Shown: in pieces, positions 8,227-18,401 of the stretch
Layout: every line of letters begins with the position of its first letter
How positions within the stretch are numbered: position 1 is the stretch's first letter
Source: Terfezia claveryi
Taxonomy: Eukaryota; Ascomycota; Pezizomycetes; Pezizales; Pezizaceae
Length of the DNA stretch: 20,403 nucleotides
NCBI GenBank assembly: GCA_015179025.1
Contig: WHUX01000534.1
Span: 1 to 20,403, forward strand
Direction: 5' to 3'
Notes under the pieces: model-generated
What the model was told of the DNA's origin: nothing
Databases searched by the model: none
The model's input: only the letters and a program-made list of their open reading frames with translations
Position numbers and translations under genes: made by a program

Positions 8227-10412
8227 ATGGCGGAACATTGTAACTGTGACATAGGGCTGGGTCCAGCAGCAGCACAAACGGCACACTTTTTGCCGACGTC
8301 CGAGCCTGGTATCGATGTTGAGGGCGACGTCAATTCTGAGTTTTCAGATCTAAGAATTCTGAGCTGGAGTACACAAATGGCTGGAATCAAGAAGGAAATT
8401 GGAAAACGGTCAGACCATGGGGTTGAAAGAGGGGATATTGACCTTTGGACACCGCTGGAGACGAAGACCCCGTATGCAATTAAGCAGCTGCTCGAAGATG
8501 GAAGAAAAGTGGTCATGTTTGCGCCTAATGACCAGGAAAACCCATTTAATTGGTCTTTGGTGAGTAATTCTGGTGCTGAGGACCAAATATCAATATATAC
8601 AGTATATACTGATGGATTTATTCTAGAAAATGAAAACCTGGATTACTATCCTCGGCATATTCCAAGTGTCGAACAGTACATTCGCATCCTCAATGCCTAG
8701 CGGGGCAACTAGCGAAATTGCCGACGAATTTGGACTCCAAATGGGCTCTCCTGTGTTCACATTACCGATTTCCATGTTTATTGCGGGGTATATCTTTGGC
8801 CCACTCTTTCTCTCGCCGTTGAGTGAGTTTTACGGTAGGAAATATTTGAGTATATACCCGGTGATTTGGTATAATATTTGGACTCTGGCATGTGCTGTTG
8901 CACCGAATATGCCTGCATTATTGGTATTTCGGTTTCTGAGTGGGTTAGGTGCCAGTGCGCCATTGAGTGTTACGGGGGGAATGTATGCGGATATTTGGAA
9001 GGATCCGGTTGTGAGAGGAAGATGTGAGTTCATACTCGCTGGGTTTGTAGAGAGGACTGTACTGAATTTTGGAATGTTACAACATAGGCATTGCTATATT
9101 CTGCGCAGCAACTATGGTTGGCCCAGTCGTTTCACCCATCATCAGCGGCTTCGTCTCGGTTTCATACTTGACCTGGAAGTTCTGCTTCTGGATTTTACTC
9201 ATTGTCGGAGTGGCCACGCTGATTCCGCAAATTTTTTGGCTGCCAGAAACGTTCGGCCCAATTTTGCTTATAGATAAAGCGAAGCGGTTGAGGGCCGAGA
9301 CTGGGGATGATTCCTTTGTTGCGCCGGCCGAATTGGAAGATCGGTCTGTGGGGAAGATGTTGAAGCTTACACTCACCCGGCCGCTGGAGATGTTATTCAC
9401 AGAAGCAATTGTGGCGGCTATAAGTTTGTATCTTGCGTTTGTATATGGGACCTTTTACATGACCTTCCAGAGCTATCCCATCATATTCCAAGGTGAGGCC
9501 CATCTCTTTAGCTTGATTCTCTACATTGCCCGAGTCGTCAACTAACCATTGTTCAGGTGTCTACGGTTTCTCCCCGGGCATCGCGGGGCTAGCATTCCTT
9601 CCAATATGTATCGGCTCCAGCATCGCTTGTCTCGCTGTGATCCTCTGGGACGAATACCTTCTCCGCCGTAGTCGGACCTCCAACTCTGGCCCCTTCTCCG
9701 GCGAATACCGGCGCCTCCCACTCGCAGCCATGGGCGGGCTAACATACATTATCGGCCTCTTCTGGCTCGGCTGGACCGGAAGCATCAACATCCTTTGGAT
9801 CATTCCAATGCTTTCAGGGATTATGTTCGGCCTAGGCCTCTCCCTAGTGTTTATGACTTGTCTGAATTATATCACGGACGCGTATACAGTGTACGCCGCA
9901 AGTGCGTTAGCGGCGAGTAGTATGAGTCGGAGTGTATTTGGCGCGGCGTTGCCCGTGGCGGCGAGGAGGATGTATGCGAGTCTGGGGGTTGGGTGGGCGA
10001 CAAGCTGTATGGGATTTGTGGCAATTGTGTTGGGGTGTGTGCCGTTTATTTTAATGAAGTATGGTAGGTTGATATACATACTTTATTATCTACCGACTTT
10101 GACTAATGCATCAATCTAGGCCAGCAAATCCGGGATAGCTCAAAGTTCTGCATGTACCTAAAATCCCTCGAGACGAAAGAACTCCTGGAGGAGGAAGCTC
10201 GCGTGGCGAGTATGGCTGCGTCAAAGGCGGCGAGTAGAGCTGTATCGAGAGCACCTTCGCTAAGAACCCATGATGAAGAGAGCGGGCTTGGGGCCACAAC
10301 AATTCCATTTTCTGAAGCACCGACGGTTTCAGGCTCGGGGCTGGAGGATACCGGTAGTGAGGTCCATACCCATGAAGAAATAGTGGAGTCAATTGCGAAG
10401 GAGATTAAATGA
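8227..10412 (+). CDS. MFS transporter, DHA1 drug/polyamine family, five exons
   Basis: A plasma-membrane proton antiporter of the major facilitator superfamily, probably exporting drugs, toxins or polyamines; the substrate cannot be read from sequence. I splice exons 8227-8559, 8627-9023, 9088-9492, 9557-10063 and 10120-10412. The introns are 67, 64, 64 and 56 bp, with GTGAG or GTAGG donors and AG acceptors; the third has a perfect CTAAC. The result is 644 aa with no internal stop. A cytosolic N-terminus of about 110 residues ends in NPFNWS, then come 12 apparent membrane segments. Signatures include motif A SPLSEFYGRK (174-183), GGMYADIW (228-235), LPETFGPILLIDKAKRLR (295-312), and SRSVFGAALPVAARRMY with LGVGW (502-525). 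A Ser/Ala- and Glu-rich tail of about 95 residues ends the protein. ATG 8227 (GGCAATGGCG) is preferred for its context; 8146 and 8377 are alternatives. The 3' LTR lies just upstream. Confidence 0.9.
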
Positions 10413-11371
10413 AAATACTTCAAAAGGGCGGGGGTACTGTCATTTTTTTTTTTTTTTTTTTTTGGGGGGGGGCTCAAAGATACCCGGTTTTTGTTTTTAA
10501 TTTTTGATTTTTTATATATATTTTCTTCGGCAGTGGAATTATGGAATCGGATAATACATATTGGGGAATCAATAACAAGAGGTGTTAGACGGGAAATGCA
10601 AATAAAGTTATAAGGACAAAAAGAAAAAGAAATGTTCAAAGTGGGTTTCTTCATGTCGATATAATATATATATATTTTCTATACAGCTATGGCGTTTTAT
10701 TTCATTTCATTTCTTTTCTTTTTTTTTTTTTTTTTTTTTTTTCTTCTTTTCTTTTATTCTTTATTTCTCTCAGCCCATTAATTGGTTTTTACCCCAAAAT
10801 CTTTTCCTTTTTCTGTTCTCTTGGTTGATGTAAGAAAAAAAAAAAAAAAGGTCAAATTCTAACGAAATTATGTTGGGGGGGGGGGGGAAAGAAAAAAAAA
10901 AGTTAACTTGCGTAATATAAAAAATAATAAAAAATGCCCTCTTGTATTCGATATGCAAAATTAGTAAATGAAAGAAGAATTATATATGTACTGTCAGCGT
11001 AAATGCATCTCTGCGATCAAGCTGTGCTACCCAAACACAAAGCATTACCCTGAATCCAGGCATATTCACACCTACGAGGCTAAGAGAACACGTGCATGGC
11101 TAGTCTTGTGATAACGTATTGCTTACAATTTACAAGCGACACTACACAAAATGGTTATACTAATACAGCTGATTTTAACGGTAAACTGATGATATAGTAC
11201 ATAGATGAGCGAGCTTCAGGGCGTAGCCAATGAACAAAATACTAAATCTAAAAAATCTAAAACAGATAATTGCTCTCCATGGTATCGTATCAGGCCATTC
11301 ACAGAGACTGCCACCTATTCACCATCAAGCATGTAGCACAGTGAACCCTGGCATCCTCTCCTAACCTCCTC
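10413..11371. other. Convergent intergenic region rich in homopolymer tracts
   Basis: No gene is seen between the converging transporter and chromodomain genes. The first half holds T21-G9 (10443-10472), T24 (10719-10742), A15 (10835-10849), G13 (10875-10887) and A10 (10892-10901), together with TA repeats near 10660-10675. The second half (about 10980-11371) is ordinary mixed sequence and probably contains the 3' ends of both transcripts. Minus-strand open frames here are low-complexity and unconvincing. Confidence 0.7.
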
Positions 11372-13661
11372 TCAAGCGTTCCTCTCAAACTCCTGCACCA
11401 AACTCTTGCTCCCCTTCAGATTCCCTATTGGCTCCCACGTACACTGGTCCACCGGGTACCCCTCCCATTTCACAAGATACAACTTCTCCCCCTGATCCTC
11501 TTGAACCCCAATATCTTCTCCACGGTATAATCCTCCTGGTCGACAAAGTCCTCATAGTCTCCGGGGTTAAAGCCAGGATGGATACCGACCATCTTAATTT
11601 CCTCGACCGACGATGCCGACCAAGAAGAAATAGATTTTCCTTTTATAGACGATGCTTTGCTGGACGATGAATTGGGCTTTGTGTTGCCATTAAGGGTTGG
11701 AAAGGTGGTAATATGGGCTTGGCAGTTGGGGTGTATATTTGGATGATGCTGGGGTTTTAGTTTGAGCGGAAGTTTTAGTGCTACTGCCGTAGAATGAACC
11801 TGCATTTAGTGGGGCGAAGGACATCTTGCTTGGTACGGAGAAGAATTGTTTGATTGGTGTAACTACTGTTCTCGATGGTAGTGTTTTTGAAGATGGAAGC
11901 TTGCACACGATTGTGGTGGAAGGGAGATCCAATTTGTCTCCACTGACTGCTCTATGTTTCTCCGGGGCTTGAACATTCGAGGTGCTCTTCGAGGATGATG
12001 ATGTATCCTTCGTAGAAGTGAAAGAAGCAATCGAGGAGGAACCTGAGGTATGTGATAAGATACCAGCGTAAGGTGATGAAGGAGGGAGTTGTGGGGTGAG
12101 GCAGAGTCTTTCAGTTGCTTTCCCACTGCTATAATCTTCTCAGGACTCTCGAACCGCTTTAGCATCGATGTTATAGGAAGTTGGTGAGGTTTTCTCGGGG
12201 CTGAAGACGAGAGAGCCTTGGCATTCGGGGGGGCAAGCTTCACTCTCGACGGAGAGAAGGGGAGAGAAGATTTCTTCTGGGAGGAGTGATTCTTGTTCAG
12301 TGTTTGGGGGGTCTTCCGTTTTAATGAGAAATTGTGGCCGGGCTTGAATGCACTGGGGCGTCAATTGGGGAGTCGATTTCATCCTCATCTTCCGTTTGGG
12401 AGGAATGGATAGCGGGTTTCATGAGGATGGTTTGTGGACGGTCGTTTGTCACAGGCATGGGAGTCTCCTCACGAGAAGGTATAGTTGCAAGCTGTGCGGC
12501 AAGTTCATCTTCGTACGTGGTTTGCGTCTCTCCGGCTTCTTCAACATACCTTTCCTCCTCCTCAACCCCTCCTCGATGCAGCATTTTCTCTGCTTTATCA
12601 ATAGGCAATTCCCGATGCCAAAACTCGGAATAACTCCGCTCATCACCACGTTCCACTGACGACGCTCCATCCAGCGGCGTATCCACATCTGTGATTTTTG
12701 TCCGTATCCTTGGTCTTCCCGAGGTCTCACTGCTTTATACCCAGGCGAGCTTGTTCTTGATTTCGGTGGCCGCCCTCTTTTCCTGGCACCAGCTCGTTCT
12801 CCCAATCTCATCTGCATTCGCATCCCTCTTTGCTCTGGTGCCAATCTCGCTTTTGCCTGCTTCTGTTCTGGTAACCAATCTCGTTCGTATGCAAACGTCC
12901 CGCCACTTGGTGCACCCCCGGGGTAATCTGGGTCGTCATCGTATATCGTTTCGGGATTTCGGTTATCCTTAAAGTAGTCGTTTTCTAGCTTTTCGAGATC
13001 ATCTTCGGAAATATATTCGTAGATTGAAGAAACGGGGACCTAGAAACAAGCCGAACGTGACGTAAGAAAAAAGTTCGCCAACTGTCAACTAGAGTGAGGA
13101 ACGAGTACTTCTGCTGTATGCCCATCCCTCCATGTTATCTGATATACCACCTCCCAGCTGGTGCAGTTATGCGTGCTACTGATTGCACGGTAAACTCCTG
13201 GGGGTTAAAGAAGAATTCTTCTTCCGGATCCACTACTTATGGACACAGCCCTTGTAAGCAATAAGATCCGGCATTTCATAGATCTTCCACTAGGTACCTT
13301 GTCTCGTAACAATCTCAACGGCCTGGAGCATCCACCGTTTCTTGGGCTTAGGAGGTGGGGGTGGGTTGATTGTGAAACTTGTGAGACGTGTTATCGAGGG
13401 CACGCGCTCTCCATGCCCGCCGGAGCCGGAGGTATGCATGATTCCGGAGGATTCAAGACTAGAATTTGCTGAGTTGATATGGGATTCCTCAGTTGGGAGG
13501 CGCTGGGTTTGAAAAAATAATTTTTGACGTGTTTGATGATGCTTTGGTGGTGGTGGTGGTGGCATCAACAAGGGGCATTTTGGGGCATTGGATTGGGGAT
13601 GATATGTATCCCAGGATCCATCACAGATGACAGTAGAAATGCCTTGGCACTGAAAAAGCAT
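11372..13661 (-). pseudogene. Chromodomain/AT-hook protein gene, frame-broken
   Basis: A likely nuclear chromatin-binding protein. Exon 1 (13661-13298) is Pro-rich, with a PPPPPP run, and ends in KKRWMLQAVEIVTRQ. Introns at 13297-13198 and 13108-13040 join exon 2 (GVYRAISSTHNCTSWEVVYQ) and exon 3 (EVPVSSIYEYISEDDLEKLE). An AT-hook, KRGRPPKSR, lies near 12765-12740. The reading then changes frame near 12710, back near 12345, meets TGA at 12142-12140, changes again near 11700 and near 11515. The last two frames together encode one C-terminal chromodomain: EDYTVEKIL, then YLVKWEGYPVDQCTWEP, ending at TGA 11374-11372. Chromodomains bind methylated histone tails. The two pairs of frame changes cancel out, and the final frame equals the exon 3 frame. 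Either this is a young pseudogene or the sequence has indel errors. ATG 13661 follows a stop directly; the true 5' end could lie beyond an intron. Confidence 0.6.
13543..13562 (-). repeat. Trinucleotide (GGT/ACC) microsatellite in coding DNA
   Basis: About six GGT units on the plus strand, read on the minus strand as a Pro run (PPPPPP) in exon 1 of the chromodomain gene. Length polymorphism would be in frame. Confidence 0.75.
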
Positions 13662-13664
13662 TCA

Positions 13665-13950
13665 GAAAAAGTAATTCATATCAACCTAAAAAAGTCTAAA
13701 GAATAATAAATCAATATATTAAAAAATTCAAAACTTACTATATAGATTAAATAATATTGCTATTTATTTTAGCAAACAATTATCTAAAATATAAATTATA
13801 TATAATATGATTTATATATATATATACTTTGATTCCATTATAGTATTTTAAGTAGTTATAAGACTCTTTTTTATATCATTTAAGTATTATAAATGTTTTA
13901 ACATTATAAACCTCTTATAAAAAATATCTACTGTACTTAATAGATTTAGT
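13665..13950. repeat. AT-rich block, probable RIP-like relic, in a divergent promoter
   Basis: Nearly the whole stretch is A and T, dominated by TA steps (for example TATATATATATA near 13815-13826), with few G or C. Sequence on both sides is of ordinary composition, so the boundaries are sharp. No ORF survives. In Pezizomycotina such islands commonly arise from C-to-T mutation of repeats. It sits between the divergent chromodomain gene (minus) and PAM17 gene (plus), in the space where both promoters should be. Confidence 0.6.
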
Positions 13951-13963
13951 AGCTTTTTGCTAC
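13949..13963. repeat. Small perfect hairpin at the edge of the AT-rich block
   Basis: GTAGC-TTTTT-GCTAC is a 5-bp perfect inverted repeat with a T5 loop, exactly where composition returns to normal. It could be an element end or chance. Confidence 0.5.
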
Positions 13964-13972
13964 CTCGGCACC

Positions 13973-14023
13973 ATGTTCTGCCAAGCCCCGCCACCGCCAC
14001 GCCTTTTGAGCCTCCCAAACTAA
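13973..14023 (+). other. Upstream ORF (16 codons) in the PAM17 leader
   Basis: ATG 13973 (context CACCATGT) opens 16 codons, Pro-rich, ending in TAA at 14021-14023, about 100 bp before the PAM17 start. If transcription begins upstream of it, it would be met first by scanning ribosomes and could lower PAM17 translation. No transcript evidence is available. Confidence 0.3.
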
Positions 14024-14124
14024 CAAATTTCGTCACATTCGCAATTCTCTTCACAATTGATTCCAACTACACATCCGCAACCATCGAATCGGCCCCGCAA
14101 GTAGACGGCAAGATCACAGCTATA

Positions 14125-14917
14125 ATGTTACTCCCCCCTGCTGTACCAATCTTCCGTTCGGCAGCTTCCAGATGTGCTCCCCTCCTTACTAGATCCTCCG
14201 TAACGGCAGCTATCCCAAAATACATTCCCAAGGTTTTACCGAAACCTCCTGTTTTCACACCAACAAAGCCAACCCAATTGCTCTTCCGTCGGCATGCGTC
14301 CTCCAACACCACTACAGTGGCAAGCTCCACAGTCAACGCTACACCAATAACTAATCGTGCCCACCCCGAGCTTATCTCCTGGGAACAGTTTTTTCAACCT
14401 TCGCCGTACTCGCCGCCGATATCATCGTGTCTGCTCGATCATTTCAGCTCTGTTAGCTACTGGTGCTGGAGCTGGATTTTTGGGAAATATTGAGGTGGAC
14501 ACAATGCCAGCGTTGTTCGGTTTGGATATGTTAACGTTGTTTGGGTTGGCGATTGTGGGGTGTGGTGCTTTGGGTTGGTTAATGGGACCGGCAGTGGGAG
14601 GAGTCCTGTTTAAGGCGATGAATAGGAAGGCTGTGCTGGGAATGGTGGAGGTGAGATATACAGCCTCTTCTATCTCTCGGGCGTGGGGATTTGTTTTCTG
14701 TCAGAACCAATTCTAGAGGAGCTCATAGCTGATACCCGCACAGAGAGAAAAGCAGTTCTTCCAGCATATCAAGAGAAACCGTGTGGACCCCAGTAACCAC
14801 AGCTTCTCCAATCCCGTCCCCGACTACTATGGCGAGAAAATTGGCAGCTTGAAAGAGTACAGGCAATGGCTCCGAGACCAGCGGATATACAACCGAAAGA
14901 GGGAGACCTTTTTGTAG
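14125..14917 (+). pseudogene. PAM17: PAM17, mitochondrial import motor subunit, with one-base frameshift
   Basis: Pam17 is an inner-membrane subunit of the presequence translocase-associated motor that helps assemble the Tim44-Hsp70 import machine on the matrix side. From ATG 14125 the first 60 or so residues form a basic, Ser/Thr/Ala-rich mitochondrial presequence with no acidic residues. SWEQFF is then followed, one frame over, by NLRRTRRRYHR, two membrane segments (around SIISALLATGAGAG and LFGLAIVGCGALGWLMG), and LGMVE. An intron at 14651-14743 joins [30 protein letters not shown] and [15 protein letters not shown], ending at TAG 14915-14917; these are family hallmarks. The only defect is in a T6 run at 14389-14394: with one T fewer the frame is continuous (about 232 aa). 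A sequencing error is as likely as a true mutation. The divergent neighbour and AT-rich block lie upstream. Confidence 0.85.
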
Positions 14918-15675
14918 AAGATAATACCGCGTGCAGTTGGGAGTGGATGCAACTGAGAATGAGGATGTTGAGAAGACAGGAAAACGGGAGTTCTCAAAAA
15001 ATACATAGACAGCAATACCGGGGTTTTTCCTTATTTCAAGTTATTGTTCCAGAACCTCATTTGTGCTTTTTTTGACCTCTCTAGCTTATCCCTATCCTCC
15101 ACCTCCTCTCCACTCACAATCTTCAAATACGATCACAAATGGTGGCGAAATAGCTTCAACCCCGGCGTTTGCTTTTCTGTTTTATCATGTTTTTATTTCC
15201 GGTATCTTCTCATTCTATGTACTTATATAACTTACCACTTAGTACTATTACTTCAGAAGCGCTTTACAAATGGTTCCGAGACTACGCAAAAACTATCACA
15301 AGTCTCGATCTAGTCTAATAACCGTGGAGACCCACTCACTGAATCTCTTCAAAATTTATATCTTATAAAACTTCAACGATTGGTTGTGAGATCTACAAAA
15401 TTGCATTCTAAAATAGTACCTACATAGGTGCCAACCAGACTACCTACATAGTGGCCTTTTGAACTTTGAAAATCGGACCAACCAGGCTAAGTTAAACCGT
15501 ACGTACCGCTGAAGGGGGAAACATATCAACATTATCACCATTTCGCTCCTCATAACCTCGCATTCTTACACAAACGTGGATGGTTTAGCTATCACGAACC
15601 GCTACAACAAGATCTCTCCACTTACGTATACTCTAGTGCCCAGAACGATATCGCTATTTACTACGCTGGCTGTAG
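14918..15675. other. Non-coding stretch downstream of PAM17
   Basis: No gene supported. A CCTACATAG motif recurs at about 15419 and 15445 with CCAACCAG nearby. Short open frames lack domains and continue only by chance. Confidence 0.6.
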
Positions 15676-15906
15676 TCCTCTCCTCTATATCAGGCAAATT
15701 TAGCGAATGAGAACAAGCAGGGGTGCAGGGAGAAACTACTTAAGCAACTCTCAGAGGATAGGATTAAATCATATATTGCTTTATATTACTCTGAATTTAG
15801 TTTTTGGAAGGTGTAGCATACATTATAAGCCGAGATAGAGACAATAGAAAGGTATTGGTATAAATACCAGCCCCAGCTCATGCGTAGAGTAAACAAGAGA
15901 AAATGC
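15676..15906 (+). pseudogene. Possible decayed ORF of unknown family
   Basis: One frame reads 77 codons from a TAG at 15673-15675 to a TAG at 15907, with two internal stops at 15814 (TAG) and 15826 (TAA). Between the stops the composition is protein-like: CREKLLKQLSEDRIKSYIAL, YYSEFSFWKV, then AEIETIERYWYKYQPQLMRR and VNKRKC. Each internal stop is one C-to-T change from a Gln codon, as expected of RIP-like decay. I do not recognise the family. Chance is possible at this length. Confidence 0.3.
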
Positions 15907-16820
15907 TAGGGATAGTACTAAGTAGTACTGTTCAATGCTTGTGCACTGGGACAAGATCACCTTTTATAAACATTAACGCTCTTCCTTGAAATAAAAAGGA
16001 TGGCAATTGTAAATCGATAATGCGAGGTAGGGCAAACAATGAGGCAAACTTCCAAACCCGTTCAATATAAAACTAGCTCTTTCGGTACATATGGTAGACA
16101 AAAAAAAAAAAAAAAAAAAGAAACCGGCGTGAAATCACTGTCCCACATAACTTTACACCTTCACCTAAAAAGTCGGATATATTGGGTTATGGGGAGAAAA
16201 GGGAGAAAACCCCGAAAACTCGGAAAATTCTACTTTAAAATGGATGGAAATTCCGTTGAGTTGCCTCACCCCCCAAAAATCCACCCAACATATCTCTGAT
16301 CGTCTGAACCACCCTGATTATTCGCAGCCAGAGGGTTACCGTGACGTGATAAAATAGATGATCTCCTGTAGATTTGCTACCAACCCACGCCAGCTAGGCA
16401 TGTCTTCCATAAATTCGAGCATGAGTTTCAGAAAAATAATCGATCTCGTGGGCACAGAAAACAATGCCCTGCCTTGATGCAAGTCTAAGTGAGTAGTGAC
16501 AAAACATGAAAAGAAAAAAAGCAAATAAAGCAAAAGAAACAATGTATCTTGATCGGAGATGATAATACCAGGGAACATTTCCTGATGCTGCTCGCATGCT
16601 ATAACGTTACAAGTTCCGTGCCCATACCACTTTCAACCACATTCGTATCGCCCAATTCTTACAGAAGTTGATGATCGAGAGATCCCATGTTATGTAAATA
16701 GCTCCATAACCAGCGCACATACGCTCTTAATCAACTCAAACAAGCTCGTTTTAGTCATTAAGTACCCCTCCTTTAGGATAACCCGCATACGCGGTTTATT
16801 CCTAGGCTAAGAAAAATTCC
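15907..16820. other. Non-coding stretch with an A20 tract and an integrase-like scrap
   Basis: A20 lies at 16100-16119. On the minus strand near 16589-16540 one frame reads EMFPGIIISDQDTLF, which resembles the segment around the second catalytic Asp of gypsy integrases (P..IISDRDxxF). The following residues do not continue the family clearly. No intact gene is present. Confidence 0.4.
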
Positions 16821-18401
16821 TCATATTCTATGGGTGGTTTGGATCTCTACTCCAGAAGCCTGGTTAGCCACGAGATGCTATTACTATCTGAGGCCACAGA
16901 GGGTATTACTCACGTATAGTTCTTCTCGCATTATCAAGCCAAGTCGGGCTCTTTCAAGCCCGAATTCGTCATCTGGTGGCGGAATATCTTCCGTCCAGAA
17001 TGTGAGCTTGAATTCTGGGTGCGGTTTGGATTTCGATAAGTTCTCCAGCTCATGGTTCTGAAGAGTAACTATTTTGAAAGGTTGGCTGGGGTTAAAAGTC
17101 CCTGGCCCGGCAGACTGCTTCTCTTGTTCGAGCTTAACCAGACACGCACTATCAGGTTTCAAGGTATAGCGACTTGCTTTGGCGTAACGTTGGGATCGGT
17201 AGCGAACATCAAGAATCGATAGGACGCATTCGCGATCTGGCCCGGGGCCTTATGACAAATGAGGTAGAAGTTGTTGCCGCCAGGCCCATACTTATACGTT
17301 GGAGAGCACTTTGCGGGGATTATGTCAAAGCATGTCAATTCGGGGTCCCTAGTTGGGCCTGACCATGAGTAGCAAAGCAACTCCACACCGACTTTCTTTT
17401 TGGTCTGAATACCACATTGAATGAGTAATAGGTCCCCGAGGGGTGAGGGAGTTTTGCCTTGATGGACGCTGATAACTTTATCAAGGAGTCCAGTGTCTGC
17501 ACCGGCCCACCTAAAAATATTTCGTAGAGTTTCAAGACCTAATCGAGCTCCTCTATTACCTTCGCCAGCCTTTTCCTCATGCTTATTACTGTGGATTTCC
17601 TTAGCTAAAGTTCTTTCCAAAATCTTAAGGACGTATAACTACTCACTGTATTCCAACTGCAATGTCATCACCCAGAAATTTCACCCAAACTGGGCCGCCA
17701 CTCATGCCCAGATCTGTATTCGCGTGATAACACAATTGACGCTCGCCATGCTTCCCGAAGCCCGCAGGCACAAAGCTAGACTTGGGATGATCTGTCGGTA
17801 CGTCCTGCTTATTTCCTGGGTAGCCTCCAACCTGGCCGGCTAGCATCGTTCCTGGTTCCGATGTACTTAGGTCCATTGCTGCCAGAATGATGTTGTAACC
17901 AAAAGCCTTTCTGGGCGTTTGGACACCACCAACAATCGGGCGGTCTAGCAAAATCACTCCATAGTCGTCCGCCGAATCCGCCGTTTGACTGGGTTGCTTC
18001 TTATATTTTGTGCATATATGATAGCGGACAGGTGTGACAGTCTCGGTCAGAATGTTACCTTCCTCGTTCGTAATCTGAACATCAATTCTCGACGTTAGCT
18101 CAGGTTGGCTTTGTGCATCTTTTGCCGGCCTGATCAAGTGATGTCCGGCCGTAACAATAACGTCTTGTGCTGCACCAGGGACGTTGAGAAAGAATCCCGT
18201 TCCATAGCCGATCTGTAACTGCCCATTGGTAATGATGTTAAGGTCTAGTCGAACTATCACCTCGCTCCAATTGCCTGTGTCTGGAGATTGACTGCTATCA
18301 CCGTGTACAGGCTTAGCAGCATCTGCACTCTTCTTCCATGGCCATATTCTGCTGGCTGCACCAACAAATTGGTTGGAAGTAGAAGAAATCCACCCGACCA
18401 T
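16821..18401 (-). CDS. Trypsin/V8-like serine protease with an unrecognised C-terminal region
   Basis: A probable intracellular serine endopeptidase. ATG 18401 opens exon 1 (to 17647). The catalytic triad is visible: His87 in VTAGH, Asp146 in DDYGVILL and Ser234 in GMSGGPVW, with GTGFF before the His, the usual chymotrypsin/V8-fold order. An intron at 17646-17589 (GTGAGT...CACAG) joins VGI to HNKHEEK, restoring a VGIH-type motif. Exon 2 adds about 140 residues with no domain I recognise (LRNIFRWAGADTGLLDKV, NNFYLICHKAPGQIANASYR). It ends at a stop at 17161-17159, but sensible sequence resumes one frame over (LKPDSACLVKLEQEKQ), so a single-base change near 17170 is likely. A GTGAGT donor at 16913 suggests a short last exon (tentatively 16859-16821). 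No signal peptide or membrane segment is seen at the N-terminus. The 3' end is uncertain. Confidence 0.7.

Noticed and set aside
12334..12659. Plus-strand open frames opposite the chromodomain gene
   Set aside because: The minus strand has the acidic, domain-linked frames; the plus-strand frames are Ser/Cys-rich shadows.
12721..12752. 32-bp intron explaining the frame change after the AT-hook
   Set aside because: GT...AG ends would restore the frame, but 32 bp is below the usual size of fungal spliceosomal introns and no branch point is seen.
13949..13963. Hairpin with T run as an intrinsic terminator
   Set aside because: Rho-independent termination is bacterial; in this fungal context the hairpin is more likely an element edge or chance.
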